In this document: piece by piece, positions 1 to 11,269 of the stretch | Layout of the letters: each line of letters opens with the position of its first letter | How positions within the stretch are numbered: the first letter of the stretch is position 1 | NCBI GenBank assembly: GCA_964019695.1 | Contig: OZ026519.1 | Location: 26,550,713 to 26,614,712 of the forward strand | Source: Loripinus fragilis | Lineage: Eukaryota > Mollusca > Bivalvia > Lucinida > Lucinidae | Direction: 5' to 3' | DNA: 64,000 nt | Position numbers and translations under genes: made by a program | Notes under the pieces: generated by a model | The model's database searches: none | The model's input: the letters and a program-made list of their open reading frames with translations, nothing else | What the model was told of the DNA's origin: nothing

Positions 1-1848
1 AGAATCGTGGTAACAAATTAAAGTTGAGACATTGGCAAAATTACCAAAAGAATAGATAGACTAATTATCTACTTTGCATACTCATGAATACTAATGAAAA
101 CATACGAATTAAGAGAAAATTGGTAGAAAAATTAAGGGGTATACCTACAAAATTACCTCTACACCAGCTGCTAACTTTCATATCCTACAAAATTTGGTAC
201 TCAATAAAAGTTAAGACACAGCCATTTGACTTAAATGATTAAATATGTGAATTATCTAATTCAAATATTCATGAATATTAATGTGAACGTAAGAAATAAG
301 ACTAAATTGGTAGAAAAATTAAGGAGGCGTACCTACAAAATGTCCTATACGTCTGCTGCTTGCTAGCCTAGACTAAAAATCTTGGTACCAAATAAAATTT
401 GAGGCATTGCCATTTGACCAAAATTATAAAATATGCGAATTATCTTATTTAAATACTCAAGAATATTAATGTAAACATAAGACATAAGACAAAATTTGTA
501 GAAAAATAAAGGTGGTATACTTTCAAAATTACCAGCACACTAGCTGCTAACTATCCTTTCTTACAAAACCTGGTACCAAATAAAAGATGAGACATAGCCA
601 TTTAAACAAAATGATGCAATATACGAATGTCTAATTTAAATATTCATGAATATTAATTAAAGCATGAAAGAGATAAGAAAAAATTTATAGAAAAATTAGG
701 TGGTATACCTTCAAAATTGCCAATTTATCTACTGCTAAATATCGTAGACTACAAAACTTGGTACCAAATTAAAGCGGATGCATTGTATTTTGACCAAAAT
801 GGTTAAATATACGAATTATCTAATTTGAATATTCATGAATATTAATGTAATAATTAGAAATATGAGAAAATTGGTAGAAAAATGAAGGTGGTATACCAAC
901 AAATTGTCCTATATGTATGCTGTTTATTAGACTAGACTATACAATTTGGTGAGATTTTGCCATTTAACCAAAATTATCAAACATGCGAATTATCTAATTT
1001 AAATATTCATGAATATTAATGTAAACATACGAAATAAGACAAAATTGGTAGAAATATTAAGGGGGTATACCTACAAAATAAAATGTATTCCAGCTGCTAA
1101 CTATCCTAGACTATAAAAATTGGTACCCAATAAAAGTTAAGACATTGCCATTTGTCTAAAATGATAAATTTTTACGAATTATCTAATTTAAATATTCATT
1201 AATATTAATGTAATAATTAGAAATAAGAGAAAATTGTTAGAAAAAAGAAGGTGGTATACCTTCAAAATTTCCTTTATGTTTGTTGTTTTTAGACTAGCAT
1301 ATAAAATTTGGTACCAAATAAAAGTTGAGATAGTGCTATTTAACCAGAATTATTAAATATGCGAATTATCTAATTTAAATATTCATGAATATTAATGTAA
1401 ACATAAGAAATTAGACTAAATTAGTAGAAATATTAAGGGGGTATACCTAAAAAATAACATGTACTCCAGCTGCTAACTATCCTAGACTATAGAAATTGGT
1501 ACCCAATAAAAGTTAAGACATTGCCATTTGTCTAAAATGATTAAATATACGTATGAATGATCATATTTACATATTCATGAATATTAATGTAAACATAAGA
1601 AGCAAGACGAAATTGGTAGAAAAATTAATATAGTATACCTACAAAATTAACACGACCTTAGCTGATAACTATCCTATCTTACAAAACTTGGTATCAAATA
1701 AAAACTGAGACATTGCCGTTTGATCAAAATGATAGAATATACGAATTTTCTAATTTAAATATTCATGAATATGAATGAAAGCATAAGAAATAAACGAAAA
1801 TAGGTAGAAAAATTAAGTGGGTTTAGCTACAAAATTACCTATATGTCT
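1..1848. repeat. ~188 bp satellite array, left part
   Basis: About ten tandem units. The marker TATTCATGAATATT (itself palindromic) recurs at about 266, 453, 641, 830, 1004, 1193, 1380, 1572 and 1760, a spacing of 174-192 bp. Each unit also carries a GGTAGAAAAATTAAGG block, a GGTATACCTACAAAAT block, CAGCTGCTAACTATCC and TTGGTACCAAATAAAAG. Units at 830 and 1193 share variants with each other, and so do those at 1004 and 1380, so part of the array is built of dimers of ~376 bp. The sequence is AT-rich with no coding potential. The array enters from outside the window. Confidence 0.9.
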
Positions 1849-2128
1849 ACTGCCACCTTTCTTAAAAACTCTTCTGCAACAAGGCACATCAGAACCTATA
1901 TTTTATGGCGATTTAGTTAATAAATTCAAACGAATTGTTGGAAAACCTAATTCTAGTGATCAATTCAAAAAGATAGTAAAACGTTATATAAGGGTTGGAT
2001 ATAACTTCGATATCATGTGACAGTCTGCATGCCTAGTTTTAAACCCAATCACGGTTTATAGCTATGGTTTCCTCTTTAATTGCACGACGGTGGGTCAGGC
2101 CACAGACTCTATGACGGCTCTGACGTAA
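1849..2128 (+). pseudogene. Coding relic in repeat A, broken by an in-frame TGA
   Basis: One frame stays open from the insertion boundary to TGA at 2018-2020, then again to TAA at 2126-2128. Residues such as FLKTLLQQGTSEP, FYGDLVNKFKRIVG and, after the TGA, NPITVYSYGFLFNCTTVGQA read as protein, so TGA probably replaces a CGA arginine codon. It looks like the C-terminal part of a protein encoded by the autonomous form of repeat A. I recognise it only as a type of repeat-borne hypothetical protein in molluscan sequence and cannot name a domain. Confidence 0.5.
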
Positions 2129-2690
2129 AGCTTTAATCGGTGGGTTGGTGCCTGATGCTTATCTGTAGCTGGACCCACCGTGGCTCAACTTGAGGTTTTC
2201 TTTAGCTCTGACTATCTGTGAGCCATGAACCCTTTTCTTTGTTTCATCATGGTGTGTTAATTTGATTAGAGTGTTTTTCCATGATGATACATTGCATTAA
2301 TTAGATGGCCTCCATGCGAGCTGAACATTTCTTGTACTTCAACAACAACAGAATCTAGGGCGAAGATTTGGTACCAGTAAAATGCATTTAAGCCCCCCGG
2401 TGGCTTAGGCTGCTGTCCCTTCTAAGGCGGTGGTTCTGTTGTTGTTGACTTTTTTTATTGTTACTCCCATTGTGGGAGTCTGTTATTGTTCTATGTTTTG
2501 TTGTACGTTACTTTATGTCCTTTCTAGTATTACAATCCTCTTGATGGGGAAGAGAGCGCTGGTTGCTTTGTTAATTTGTCTTCCTGGTGTCTCGTGAAAG
2601 TTGAGCGGCTCTTCCTCGCGGTGCCACGGGGTTGTCTGCGGTTTGTGATTGTGGTATTTCCTGATCATACTCACTTATTTTTTTTTCGTA
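1849..2690 (+). mobile_element. Repeat A, longest copy, inserted in the satellite
   Basis: This segment interrupts one satellite unit; unit sequence resumes at about 2691. It is the longest member of a family recurring at 4083, 4258, 14652, 26085, 32172, 35697 and, more distantly, 39640. Copies differ in where they begin, but many end at the same 3' sequence, GTATTTCCTGATCATACTCACTTA followed by T-rich DNA (quoted here as GTATTTCCTGATC and ATACTCACTTA). Variable 5' truncation with a fixed 3' end is the hallmark of a non-LTR or related retroelement. The 5' third contains a broken open frame (1849-2128). The class is not established from sequence alone. Confidence 0.7.
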
Positions 2691-3420
2691 GACTGCAAAA
2701 CTTGGCACCAAATTCAAGTTGAGACATTGCATTTTGATCAAAATGATTAAATTTACGAATTATCTAATTTGAATATTTATGAATATTAATGAATACTTAA
2801 GAAATAAGAGGACATTTGTAGAAAATTAAGGTGATTTACGTTCAAAATAACCACTAAGTCAGCTGCTAACTATGACTAACTTAAAAACTAGGTACTAAAT
2901 AAAAGCTCAGACATTTTCATTTGATGAAAATGATTTTATATACAAATGATATAATTTGAATATCCATAAAATATTAATGTAAACATAAGAAATAAGACAA
3001 AATTGGAAGATTGATTAAGGTGGTATCCCTACCAAATTACATCTACGCCAGCTGCTTACTATCCTAGACTACAAAACTTGGTACCAAATAAAAGTTGAGA
3101 TACAGGTATGCGACCTTATAATTAGATGTATTCGAAATATCAAATTTTCATATTCACGAATATTAAAGAACACGTAAAAAGAATAAGTAAAAAAGTAGAA
3201 AACTAAAGTAGTTTGACCTATGAAATAATCTATATTTCAGCTGCCATATATCCTGGACTGCCAACATGGTACCAAATAAAAGTTGAGATATAGCTCATTG
3301 ATCCAATGATGAATATACAAATGATCTCACTTGCATACTCATGAATATAATACAAAAACATTAAAAAGAAAGAAGAACACAGAAAGATAAAATCTAGTTC
3401 TAGGCTTTAACTTGAGAATA
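2691..3420. repeat. ~188 bp satellite array, right part
   Basis: Four more, increasingly divergent units follow the repeat A insertion, with the palindromic ATATT..AATATTAA marker near 2775, 2959, 3150 and 3336 and TTGGTACCAAATAAAAG in each. Divergence rises toward 3420, as expected at an array edge. Confidence 0.85.
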
Positions 3421-4080
3421 GAATAACTAGCAACTGACATATGCGTAATTTTGTAAGTACACCCCTTTATTTTTCCAAATTTTTCTCTTATTTCTTATAT
3501 TTTGATTAAAATTTATGAGTGAGAATGTTAGAAAATTTGTTAAATGGACAACCTGATAAAAGTGCAGCGCTTTGGCATTATTTGGTACCAAGAGTGGTTG
3601 TCTCAAATAATTTGCAGCTGAGTTGTAAGTATCTTTGTGGGTACACCCTTTTATTTTTTTACGATTTCCTAATGTATTCATTAATTTTCATGAATATGCA
3701 AATTTGATCATTAGCATACTTTACCGCTGAATGAAGCTGCTATGTCTTACTCTTTTTATCGAATAAGTACTTTAAGATGAGTTTCTGCTGAGACATAAGT
3801 AATTTGTAGGGACATTCCCAGCTGTTTTGAAGCCATGAAAACCACGCAATTTCACATAGCTCAAATGGGATTATTTTCAGGGCAATACTTTTACCTATTG
3901 CAGGTGGTCCCACAAAACTATTTGACGCCCATGAGAAGTTGTCCTGAGGACGCTTGACTGGTCTAATTCGACCATTGGGTACTAAGGAATTTAAATGCTT
4001 TTACTTTTGAATTATAGATAGTGTAACACAGTTTGTGGGTATTGCAAGGAAGAATGGACATTATGACGGTGGTCTGCTGT
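3421..4080. other. Unassigned AT-rich DNA
   Basis: No convincing gene or complete repeat is seen. Two related stretches, TACACCCCTTTATTTTT near 3460 and TACACCCTTTTATTTTTTTA near 3641, suggest a decayed duplication about 180 bp apart, perhaps a remnant of a tandem array. Confidence 0.4.
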
Positions 4081-4082
4081 TT

Positions 4083-4127
4083 GTGATTGTGGTATTTCCT
4101 GATCATACTCACTTACTATTATTGTTA
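4083..4127 (+). mobile_element. Repeat A, 3' end fragment
   Basis: Only the last ~45 bp of repeat A (TTTGTGATTGTGGTATTTCC and what follows to ACTCACTTAC) are present. This is an extreme 5' truncation. Confidence 0.65.
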
Positions 4128-4257
4128 AATCAAAGCTACTTGCCGATTCTCAAAACTCATTTCTCATTTATCACTTTAAAAGCTTGAAACTAGTTCAAAA
4201 TAGTGCTATTAATGAAACATTCATTATAATAGCTGGACACTAGATAAGCAAAACGTA

Positions 4258-4490
4258 AGTGAGTATAAACAGGAAAAACAACACTCACTACTGCAGATAA
4301 ACCCACAGCAGCGTGAGGAAGAGCAACAGAACACTTACAGTCACAAGACATCAGAAAGACACTCAAAACAAAGCAACTATCATTCTCTTCCTCGTCAAGT
4401 AGTTAACAAAAATAGAAAGAACACAAAGAGATGAATAATAAAACAAAGACCAACACAGAACCCCCACAAATATTCTGAGGTACATTAAAC
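4258..4490 (-). mobile_element. Repeat A, diverged 5'-truncated copy
   Basis: Read on the minus strand, this ends in the repeat A 3' sequence (GTAAGTGAGTATAAACAGG on the plus strand). It retains the GTGAGGAAGAG, CACAAGACATCAGAAAGAC and CTCTTCCTCGTCAAG blocks. It lies tail to tail with the fragment at 4083. Confidence 0.65.
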
Positions 4491-4685
4491 AATGAATCAA
4501 AGACACTGTAAGTTTCTGTATGATTTTGGCGGCCATCCCAAAAACATGCAAATAAGCTCAATAAGACGTCATTTCTCAGCTTGCAAAAGTTGGTTTTCGG
4601 ATTTCCAAATTACCTTCAAGAAATGTGTCAGACCTTTTGTCTTCAGAGAAAAGTCCATGCTTGATACTTTTAAAATTCGTATTTT

Positions 4686-4880
4686 GTGATTCTGTTTTCT
4701 GCGAGTATAAAGTTATCTCCCCTTTTTTCAATATGACGCTACCAATTTCTGAGAGTGCGCCCCAAACAAAAATTAAGCATAGACATTTATTTTTAAATGA
4801 AGACTAGTTTCATCTTTAAGGATGATGAGGTAAGTTTTTTCTAAAAAGCATTCAGAAACTGCGCCTAATAATATATCAAG
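4686..4880. repeat. ~195 bp duplicated block, copy 1
   Basis: Shares GTTATCTCCCCTTTTTT, ATGACGCTACCAATTT, ACATTTA, GTTTCATC and GATGAGGTAAGTT, in the same order, with the block at 5260-5455. No ends or target duplication are clear. It could be part of a larger dispersed repeat. Confidence 0.65.
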
Positions 4881-5259
4881 TGTATTGGTGAAATGTACGA
4901 AAACAGAGTATTTTTCACACGGGGATAGCAACTTTGCAAGCAATTTTTCGAGCCGTCAAGCATGTCAGAATGCTGTTAATCATGTTTTTGAATAGCAAAT
5001 TGATATTTCTATTCAAATTTATCAAGTTTTACACATTTTCACTAAAAATAACAGTATTATTAGAAACGATATCGAGGGAAATATTCTATTTTATAGGGTA
5101 GTAAGAATTATCCCTCATTAGCTATATCTGCAAATAAAGAAAATGAGCCAAATTTGATTTAAAAATAAATAAAAGTTAAATTAATTTTAGAAAATAAAAT
5201 GATTTACGAAAAAATAATGTTCTAAAACTGCAAAATATCGTTTAGAAATTCGTACTTCA
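4881..5259. other. Spacer between duplicated blocks
   Basis: AT-rich (long A/T runs around 5150-5220). No gene or repeat is identified. Confidence 0.4.
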
Positions 5260-5455
5260 CAATTCCCTTTTTTGCAAGGATAGAGTTATCTCCCCTTTTT
5301 TAGATATGACGCTACCAATTTTCGAACGTACGACCCAATCAAAATTAAAGTAGAGGCATTTAGTTTTGATTTGAGACCGGTTTCATCCTTTATGACGATG
5401 AGGTAAGTTCTCAAAAAGTAAGCCTTATATGAAATTCAGCAACGCGCCTAATAGA
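5260..5455. repeat. ~195 bp duplicated block, copy 2
   Basis: Partner of 4686-4880 in direct orientation, about 575 bp away. The two copies are clearly diverged, so the duplication is old. Confidence 0.65.
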
Positions 5456-8106
5456 CTCGGCCACTATCGTATTCGTAACCAGGGTTATTGTGTACGTCGT
5501 TTGATTTCGACTGAGCTACATTTATCTGTCTTAAAGTGATAATTCCGACTTTTTTTCTTATACATTTAATATAGATCTAACAGTATACTGGGAACCATAT
5601 GGCCATTTATTTTGTTGAAACTGCTCCAATTAGCCCATAATTTAATTGCACTCACATGCCACAGGGGATCGCCATTAATCACTTGAATACTCCAAGAAGA
5701 ATTCCTCAGGCAGCACTACACAAGGTGCAGTTAGCAGGTCAAGCAGGTTAATTACAGTCAGTGTATAATGTTCGGTCTGATCTATTTCTAAACTCTTTGG
5801 AAAGATTATCAAAGAGTGTCAAACAGTTTGGATCCAGATCAGGCCCGACAACATGTCATACCTCTTATCAATTTTTTTGTAAAGCTTATCAGCAGACGAC
5901 ACAAACAGGTTTAAAGTAAATTGGTATGAGCATCAAGCACCGCATCTGCATTTGATTAAAGTCTGATCAGTGTTTTCACAGCAACATAATGGGTAGCTAA
6001 AGTATCCAAGCTTCAAGGACTCTGGCCAGAATTGGCAGATTCATGAACAAACAGGCGAGACTCAGATCAGCCTGGATATAGACACTGTATGGTCAGAGTC
6101 TTTGCTGTCTGCATGGATCAATGCGCAGGCTGATCTGAGTCTGTTAGGATTTCAAGCCATTTTGTTGGACTGGACTTGGTTTGAATTTTCAAGAATTTAC
6201 TCAGATTTATGGAAATGATAATAGGAATGATAAAAATTATGACATTAAACAATGAAAATACAATTTCTCTTTGCGAACACAGGATTATTTTGAATGTTTT
6301 AATTGTCTGCCTTTTTCTTTAAGAAATCACTTTTCCAAAAAAACCTTTTTTCAGGAATGCGATCAGAGCACCAAACAGTTTGGATCCTGATCAGATCCCT
6401 TATTTTGGTGGGCCTGATCTGGGTTTAAAATGTTTGCAAAGCAGAAGATATCATGCACAGAGCTAAATGTTACAATTTCAATTAATGCTATTAACTATTA
6501 CTTACTTAGGGGCCCTGAACCAGACTGCTTATTTCTGTAGTGCAAACATGTGAGGTAGCCCCTGTCTAAAGTAATTCTCATTCTTATCACTTGAAGCCAT
6601 TATTACTCTATGAAATAATTGAATGGAAGCACAGCTAATTATAGGCTCCTCTTCTGGGAGCTGATCCCATTTAGTCACAACTGAGGTAAATAGACGCTTG
6701 ATCGCATGCTGTTAAATGTACCAGATGAAAAAGATGTCTGCAGACAGTAATTGGTTTTCAGAGCAATAAACAGGCCTTTAATCACCTTAGCTAATGAAGG
6801 TTCAGAGCAGTGAAAACAAATTAGTAATTACTGAGGAATTTATTTTTGATCAAAATAAACTTCCATGGGATCCAAACAATCACTTTAAGTGCTGAGACGA
6901 TTAGTTCTGAAAAGATGTCAATAGATATTTCGAACACACTTTAATTAGTTATTTTGTAAAGAACGATATGACATAAGAATATCGGAAGCTGTGTTGATCC
7001 GAATCCGTTAAGGGTCGAAAGACAGGACCCAAACAACTTTCCCCGTTTTCAGACGCGGGAAAGGTGCGCATTGGAAATAGCCGCATATGTCTTTAACATG
7101 TTTAAAGTAAACATATTTTTTTAAAAGATATCATTGACGCTTCCCTGACGTGAACGTTACAGAAAAGTGTGATGTCTTTAAATGGCTATTAAACGAAAAC
7201 ACCAGAAACCAAGAAAGCTACAATAAAAACATTTTTGCGTAAATCAATTTGCTGCCTGTTGGTACTATTTTCATAATTTAAGCCTCTATAGCTTGAGGAC
7301 AATAATCTTTGCAAAAAAGAAGAAACAAGAAAACGGTAATACATTAGTCTATTAGACGTGGTGTGTCCCATGACTGTATATCAAGCTTGTTGTACATGTA
7401 GTTGTTTTTTCAAAAATTATATTGCCGGTAACCATGGCGTCTACATTTGGAACTAGTAACAAATGAAAGCAAACTGATTTGCGCAATAAATCAATAGTAA
7501 TATCTGGGCCTTTACAATGTACCCGAGAAAACCTGTATTCGGGAGTTTGCGAACAAAGAAGGCGCAGACCAGTCTGCGCATCCGCGCCGTCTGATCAGCA
7601 TCTTTGTTATTCGCTTATTAGAATCATATCAAGAATCAAGACTTGCTACGAGCAAAATTGCATTTCTCTAGTTAGTCTCTGTAGCCGATAAGACTGATTT
7701 AAGTCTCGCTGTGTCGGAAACCCCAAAGGTAGGTTTTGTTGCGTCGGGACCCATCTTATCCAATGGGCCACCATCGGCCCACCAGCTCGCCAGGGGGCCC
7801 ATAGTTGACCAAAACTGTATGCTAGCTGGGATAGTTATTCTCTTGAATCAAAAAGTTTATTTCGTAAATGTCTATGCTCGCATGAGCTTGAATCGCTTAT
7901 TTTTTGACACCATTTATCAGCTCATGTGGGACACGAAAAAGTGAAAATATATTGATCCCTCGACCCCGCCGTGGACCCACCCTCGATACCAATAAATTCT
8001 AAGGTTGGACGCAGAAGATACGATTTGTTTCAAAACTGAAACAAAATGCAATAACTATGAATAACAACAATAAGTCAAATATATTCAGGTAAAGGCGTGT
8101 ATATGA
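5456..8106. other. Unassigned DNA with decayed repeat traces
   Basis: No gene is supported. Traces of dispersed repeats are visible: GATCCAGATCAGGCC near 5830 and GATCCTGATCAGATCCC near 6382 are related to GATCAGGCCC near 43663. A block near 6060-6150 (CAGATCAGCCTGG ... GCGCAGGCTGATCTGAG) and another near 7540-7610 (GCGCAGACCAGTCTGCGCAT ... GTCTGATCAGC) resemble the core of the TGAGCC-ended MITE family. A short open frame at 7711-7944 is repeat-like (GGGCCACCATCGGCCCACCA). Confidence 0.4.
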
Positions 8107-8208
8107 CGCCGTTTTACGTTTGCGCGGATTGATATATCATATGCGCGTTTTTTTTCTACGAAAGCGCGGAAAAAGTACTATCATATGCGTGTTTAAATTG
8201 TGCGGTTT

Positions 8209-8828
8209 TTAATTACTTAATCCGTGAATTGTGTACAGCTGATAAAAGTATTTTGGGCAGCACTTGAATGTTCCGTCAATAAAGATCTCTTCAACCGAAT
8301 TGACCAAAAACTTGAGGTTTGACAGACATGACAATATGACAATTCCCGTTTCGATGCTGTTAACCTGAACAAACTCCTCATCTTTACTGGTTAGGATAAC
8401 CATGGAGTCTAAGGCAGCGTGCACATCTTCTCGGGATTTAGGTAAAATTGGGTAGACTTTCTGTCTCTCGCGGTACAAGGATTGGGCGATAGAACGCACA
8501 TCTCCTAACCCTTATCAGCAAATTTATGTAGCTCAGTCCAAATGATTTTTGAAGGTCGGGAGCTGAGATCGTCCGTTGCTTTCTTTTTGACTTGAGATCG
8601 CAGTTGCAGTCTTTCAACTTTTTTTTCATCTTGTTCATGAAAGTGTTCTAGGTTTATTGCGTTCATTGTTGACATGGCACTGTCTGTTCTTAAGCGGCCC
8701 TTACATTTCTTATTTGTACACCGCCATGATATATCTCCGCATTTCAGAACACCGTCAATTCTATTTACAAAGCCATCATAAATCAAACTTCTCTTTCCTT
8801 TATTCGTATCAGAGATTTTAAAATCCAT
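8209..8828 (-). pseudogene. MULE transposase N-terminal fragment with FLYWCH-type zinc finger
   Basis: It reads leftwards from ATG at about 8828 in two overlapping frames (8505-8828, then 8209-8499), so one frameshift lies near 8500. The first part has a FLYWCH-like finger (Y..F..R, W-R-C-x4-C about 40 residues in, and an HFH pair), a DNA-binding domain common in MULE transposases. The second part has IFIDGTFKCCPKYFYQLYTI, matching the start of the MULE DDE domain with the first catalytic Asp. The frame stops right where the TIR begins, so the rest of the DDE domain and any zinc knuckle are gone. Family membership comes from motif reading only. Confidence 0.7.
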
Positions 8829-8866
8829 GGTTAAGTTAAAAAAATTCCTGGTTAAAATACAAGTTT

Positions 8867-10068
8867 CAGGGCCGTCGCCGCGTATTTAAAAGTGGTCCAG
8901 CGGAGCCGAAGGCACGAGAGGGGGAGTGCACGAGAGGGGGGATTATTCCCCTTCTCGTAAGGGGGGTTGGGGGGCCTCCCCCGAGAAAATATTTGAATTT
9001 TGAGCGCTTCTATGTGCGTTTTTAAAGGGGCTTTATGCGTTTGGGACCGGAAAGTTATTTTACTTTTTTCTTCAGCATGTTTCTTTGACATCATTTTATC
9101 TATGTACCCGCAGCTTTTGGCAAAGTACTTTTAACACTGATCCTTTAAGGTAATTCAAAGAGTCGTGTTTTCGAAAAGACATACACTTAGTCTAGCGTCT
9201 TTTCAATTAGAACACCCGTTAGATGAAGCCTGCAGCTTCATCTAGATTTTGACTTCCGTAGGCATAACATGAGATCGTTGGCTTCATCGTAATGGAGCCA
9301 GGGCCTACTGCTGAACCACGACGGCTAAACACTTCTCTGCTCATGCTTCTGAAAGTCGAATGCACTTTGGGGGAACCGAAAAGTCTTGGGCTGAATTGGA
9401 ACAGCGGGACATGTATATCCGTAACGGAATGCATTGTAACAACACAGGCTCACGATGCTCATATATATGTCAAGTCAAAACGTGCCCATCGACATGTTAA
9501 TTATAAGGGAAAAAAGGAATTGTCAATTTGAGGGAAATGAAACTAGATCATAGAAATTATCTGGATCTCAACGAGAAGACCTGTTTTCATGCTTTCCGAC
9601 CATGCACAAGACTCAAACCAACCTACTCAGTTACAGAGATTAGCTAGAATGCTGAAATTTTGCGTTGAGCAAGTTTATCCATTATACTTTCCTGGAAGCG
9701 AACAACAAAGCCGCTGATCAGACTATGCGGATGTGTAGGCTGGTCTGCGCCTTTGATGTTCGCATGCAGCTATGTTCGGTTTTCTCTTGACACGCTCCAT
9801 AAGTTAAGGCCGTCCGATTATGAAATTAATCAAGTGGGTGATCATAATAATTTTTCAATGTTTTCACGCCTTGGGTAGGACGGTCTACTGATGACACGTG
9901 CAACGAGCGTTATTGATAATTGCATCAATAAATTGGCAGATTGAATAAAATCAGAGGTAAAATGTAAAATGAGCCGAAACGAGAAAAAAGGGACACGGCG
10001 GAAAGCATACACGGCCCAAAAAGTGGTCCGGCGCTCGCCATCCTGCCGGACCGGCGACGACGGCCTTG
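8867..10068. mobile_element. 1.2 kb TIR element nested in the MULE
   Basis: The ends are CAGGGCCGTCGCCG on the left and, inverted, CAAGGCCGTCGTCGCCG on the right (about 16 bp TIR). Each end is flanked by GTTT (8863-8866 and 10069-10072). The related element at 54287 has a single uninterrupted GTTT at the homologous point, giving the empty site. The interior has no intact transposase. It holds GC-rich low-complexity DNA (8930-8990), a short hairpin AGATGAAGC/GCTTCATCT (9221-9243), and at 9700-9770 a block like the core of the TGAGCC MITE family. It is probably a non-autonomous DNA transposon whose superfamily I cannot assign. Confidence 0.75.
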
Positions 10069-10288
10069 GTTTAAAAACAAAATACGAAAACGTCTAAAAC
10101 CTTTAAAAACCTTCTAAAATATGACTAAGATAACGGTTATACCTGAGCAAGACGGTTGTGAACACAGGAAAGCTGGGCTATTATATCGATAATTAGCCTA
10201 AAGGCGAGCTGCGCAAATGATACCTTATTTTCAAACGCTTTTCATACAACGTCACGGTTTGATTTCCGCGCTTATGACATACGGCCGT

Positions 10289-10524
10289 ATATGAAAACCC
10301 CTTTTGATGTTTTTATTGTGTTTGTGTTAGAACGTCCCACCAAGCTAAGGTCATATTGAGACGGGACCACGGCCTCATCCGACTGACTGGTGCCCTTTTG
10401 ATGTAAAGAACATATCTGTGTCTTGTATCCTGCCTTAAAAGGCCTATGGCTTGTCCGTAGGTATAAAACTAAATAGCGCTTATTCCCGACGACGTCAAGT
10501 TACGTCACAAGTGTTTGTTTTTAT
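10289..10524. other. Unassigned DNA
   Basis: No gene or clear repeat boundary is seen. Confidence 0.4.
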
Positions 10525-10701
10525 TTGATTTGATTCTTTACGTCCCATCAACAATCTTTCAGATCATCCTGGCATAAACCAGTACTAAGCAAGGATTAAT
10601 GTGTCTTGCTCAAGGACACAGCGCAGTGACGCCGGTGAGGCTGGAACCCGCGGCCCCTCAGTCTCGAGTCAAGCAATCTACCACTGAGCCACTGCGCTCC
10701 C
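10525..10701 (-). mobile_element. SINE-1, tRNA-derived, complete copy
   Basis: On the minus strand it begins with a tRNA-like head: GTGGCTCAGTGGTAGA as an A box, then GGTTCCAGCC as a B box (GGTTCGAGCC in the copy at 39050). A ~100 bp body follows and the 3' tail is GGGACGTAAAGAATCAAATC. Pol III internal promoters plus a shared tail on five copies in this window support a tRNA-derived SINE. Other copies lie at 36405, 38911, 39434 and 40291, all on the same strand. Confidence 0.8.
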
Positions 10702-11111
10702 AACGTCACAAGCTCCCAACGTCACAAGTGTGTATCAATATCTGTTGTACCACTTTAAACAGCTCTAGAATTGTCAATTTCGGAGGTACGACCACCATTT
10801 TTTTTGCAAATTGTTTGGAATAAGTAGTTTAGGACCCTTTCTTCTTAATTGAATGTTTGCTCTTTTCATCCAACGTTTGCCGATTAGTTAATGATACGAG
10901 GAGATCTGTCCAATATTTTGACGTAACGTCGCAAAAATTGTGACGTCAGATTAAAGGGTACTGGTATACAAAACCGTTTTTTAGGACATACGTGTATAAT
11001 TTCAGAACAAAAAGTACACAAATCAATAACTTGAACATATACCTATTGAAAAATGTCAAAAACTGAAAATGTGAAAATCTACCCATAAGGGCCCTTTTCC
11101 TGCGTTGCGCA
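10702..11111. other. Unassigned DNA
   Basis: No gene is supported. Several ACGTCA/TGACGT half-sites occur (e.g. near 10921-10947), without other context. Confidence 0.4.
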
Positions 11112-11259
11112 TCAAATGATGTTCAGACAGTAGCTTAACAGTCGTAGAATATTCAAGCGACTAGAAAAGGCTCTGATCAGACTGCGCGTATGCGCAGGCT
11201 GATCTGAGGCTTTGCTGGTCGCACATACCACATTGTTGGAAATCTCATGTCACGGCTCA
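11112..11259 (-). mobile_element. TGAGCC-ended MITE, truncated copy
   Basis: It retains one terminal repeat (CCACATTGTTGGAAATCTC followed by ATGTCACGGCTCA) and the core CTGATCAGACTGCGCG...GCGCAGGCTGATCTGAG. The other terminus is missing. See 61183-61422 for a complete copy. Confidence 0.75.
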
Positions 11260-11269
11260 AATATTTTTC

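Larger units (their letters stand above)
8107..10288 (-). mobile_element. Decayed Mutator-like (MULE) DNA transposon
   Basis: 8107-8217 matches the TIR of the related element at 53815-54622 (CGCCGTTTTACG, TTGCGCGGATTGATATATC, CTACGAAAGCGCGGAAAAAG). 8432-8866 and 10069-10288 match that element's interior. The body carries a minus-strand transposase fragment. The right TIR is absent: homology stops at GGCCGT, exactly before the right TIR begins in the other copy. A separate element occupies 8867-10068. The element is therefore internally deleted, missing one end and not mobile by itself. Confidence 0.75.

Noticed and set aside
1..3420. CRISPR-like regularly spaced repeat
   Set aside because: Whole units repeat head to tail with no unique spacers, AT-rich satellite, in eukaryotic DNA.
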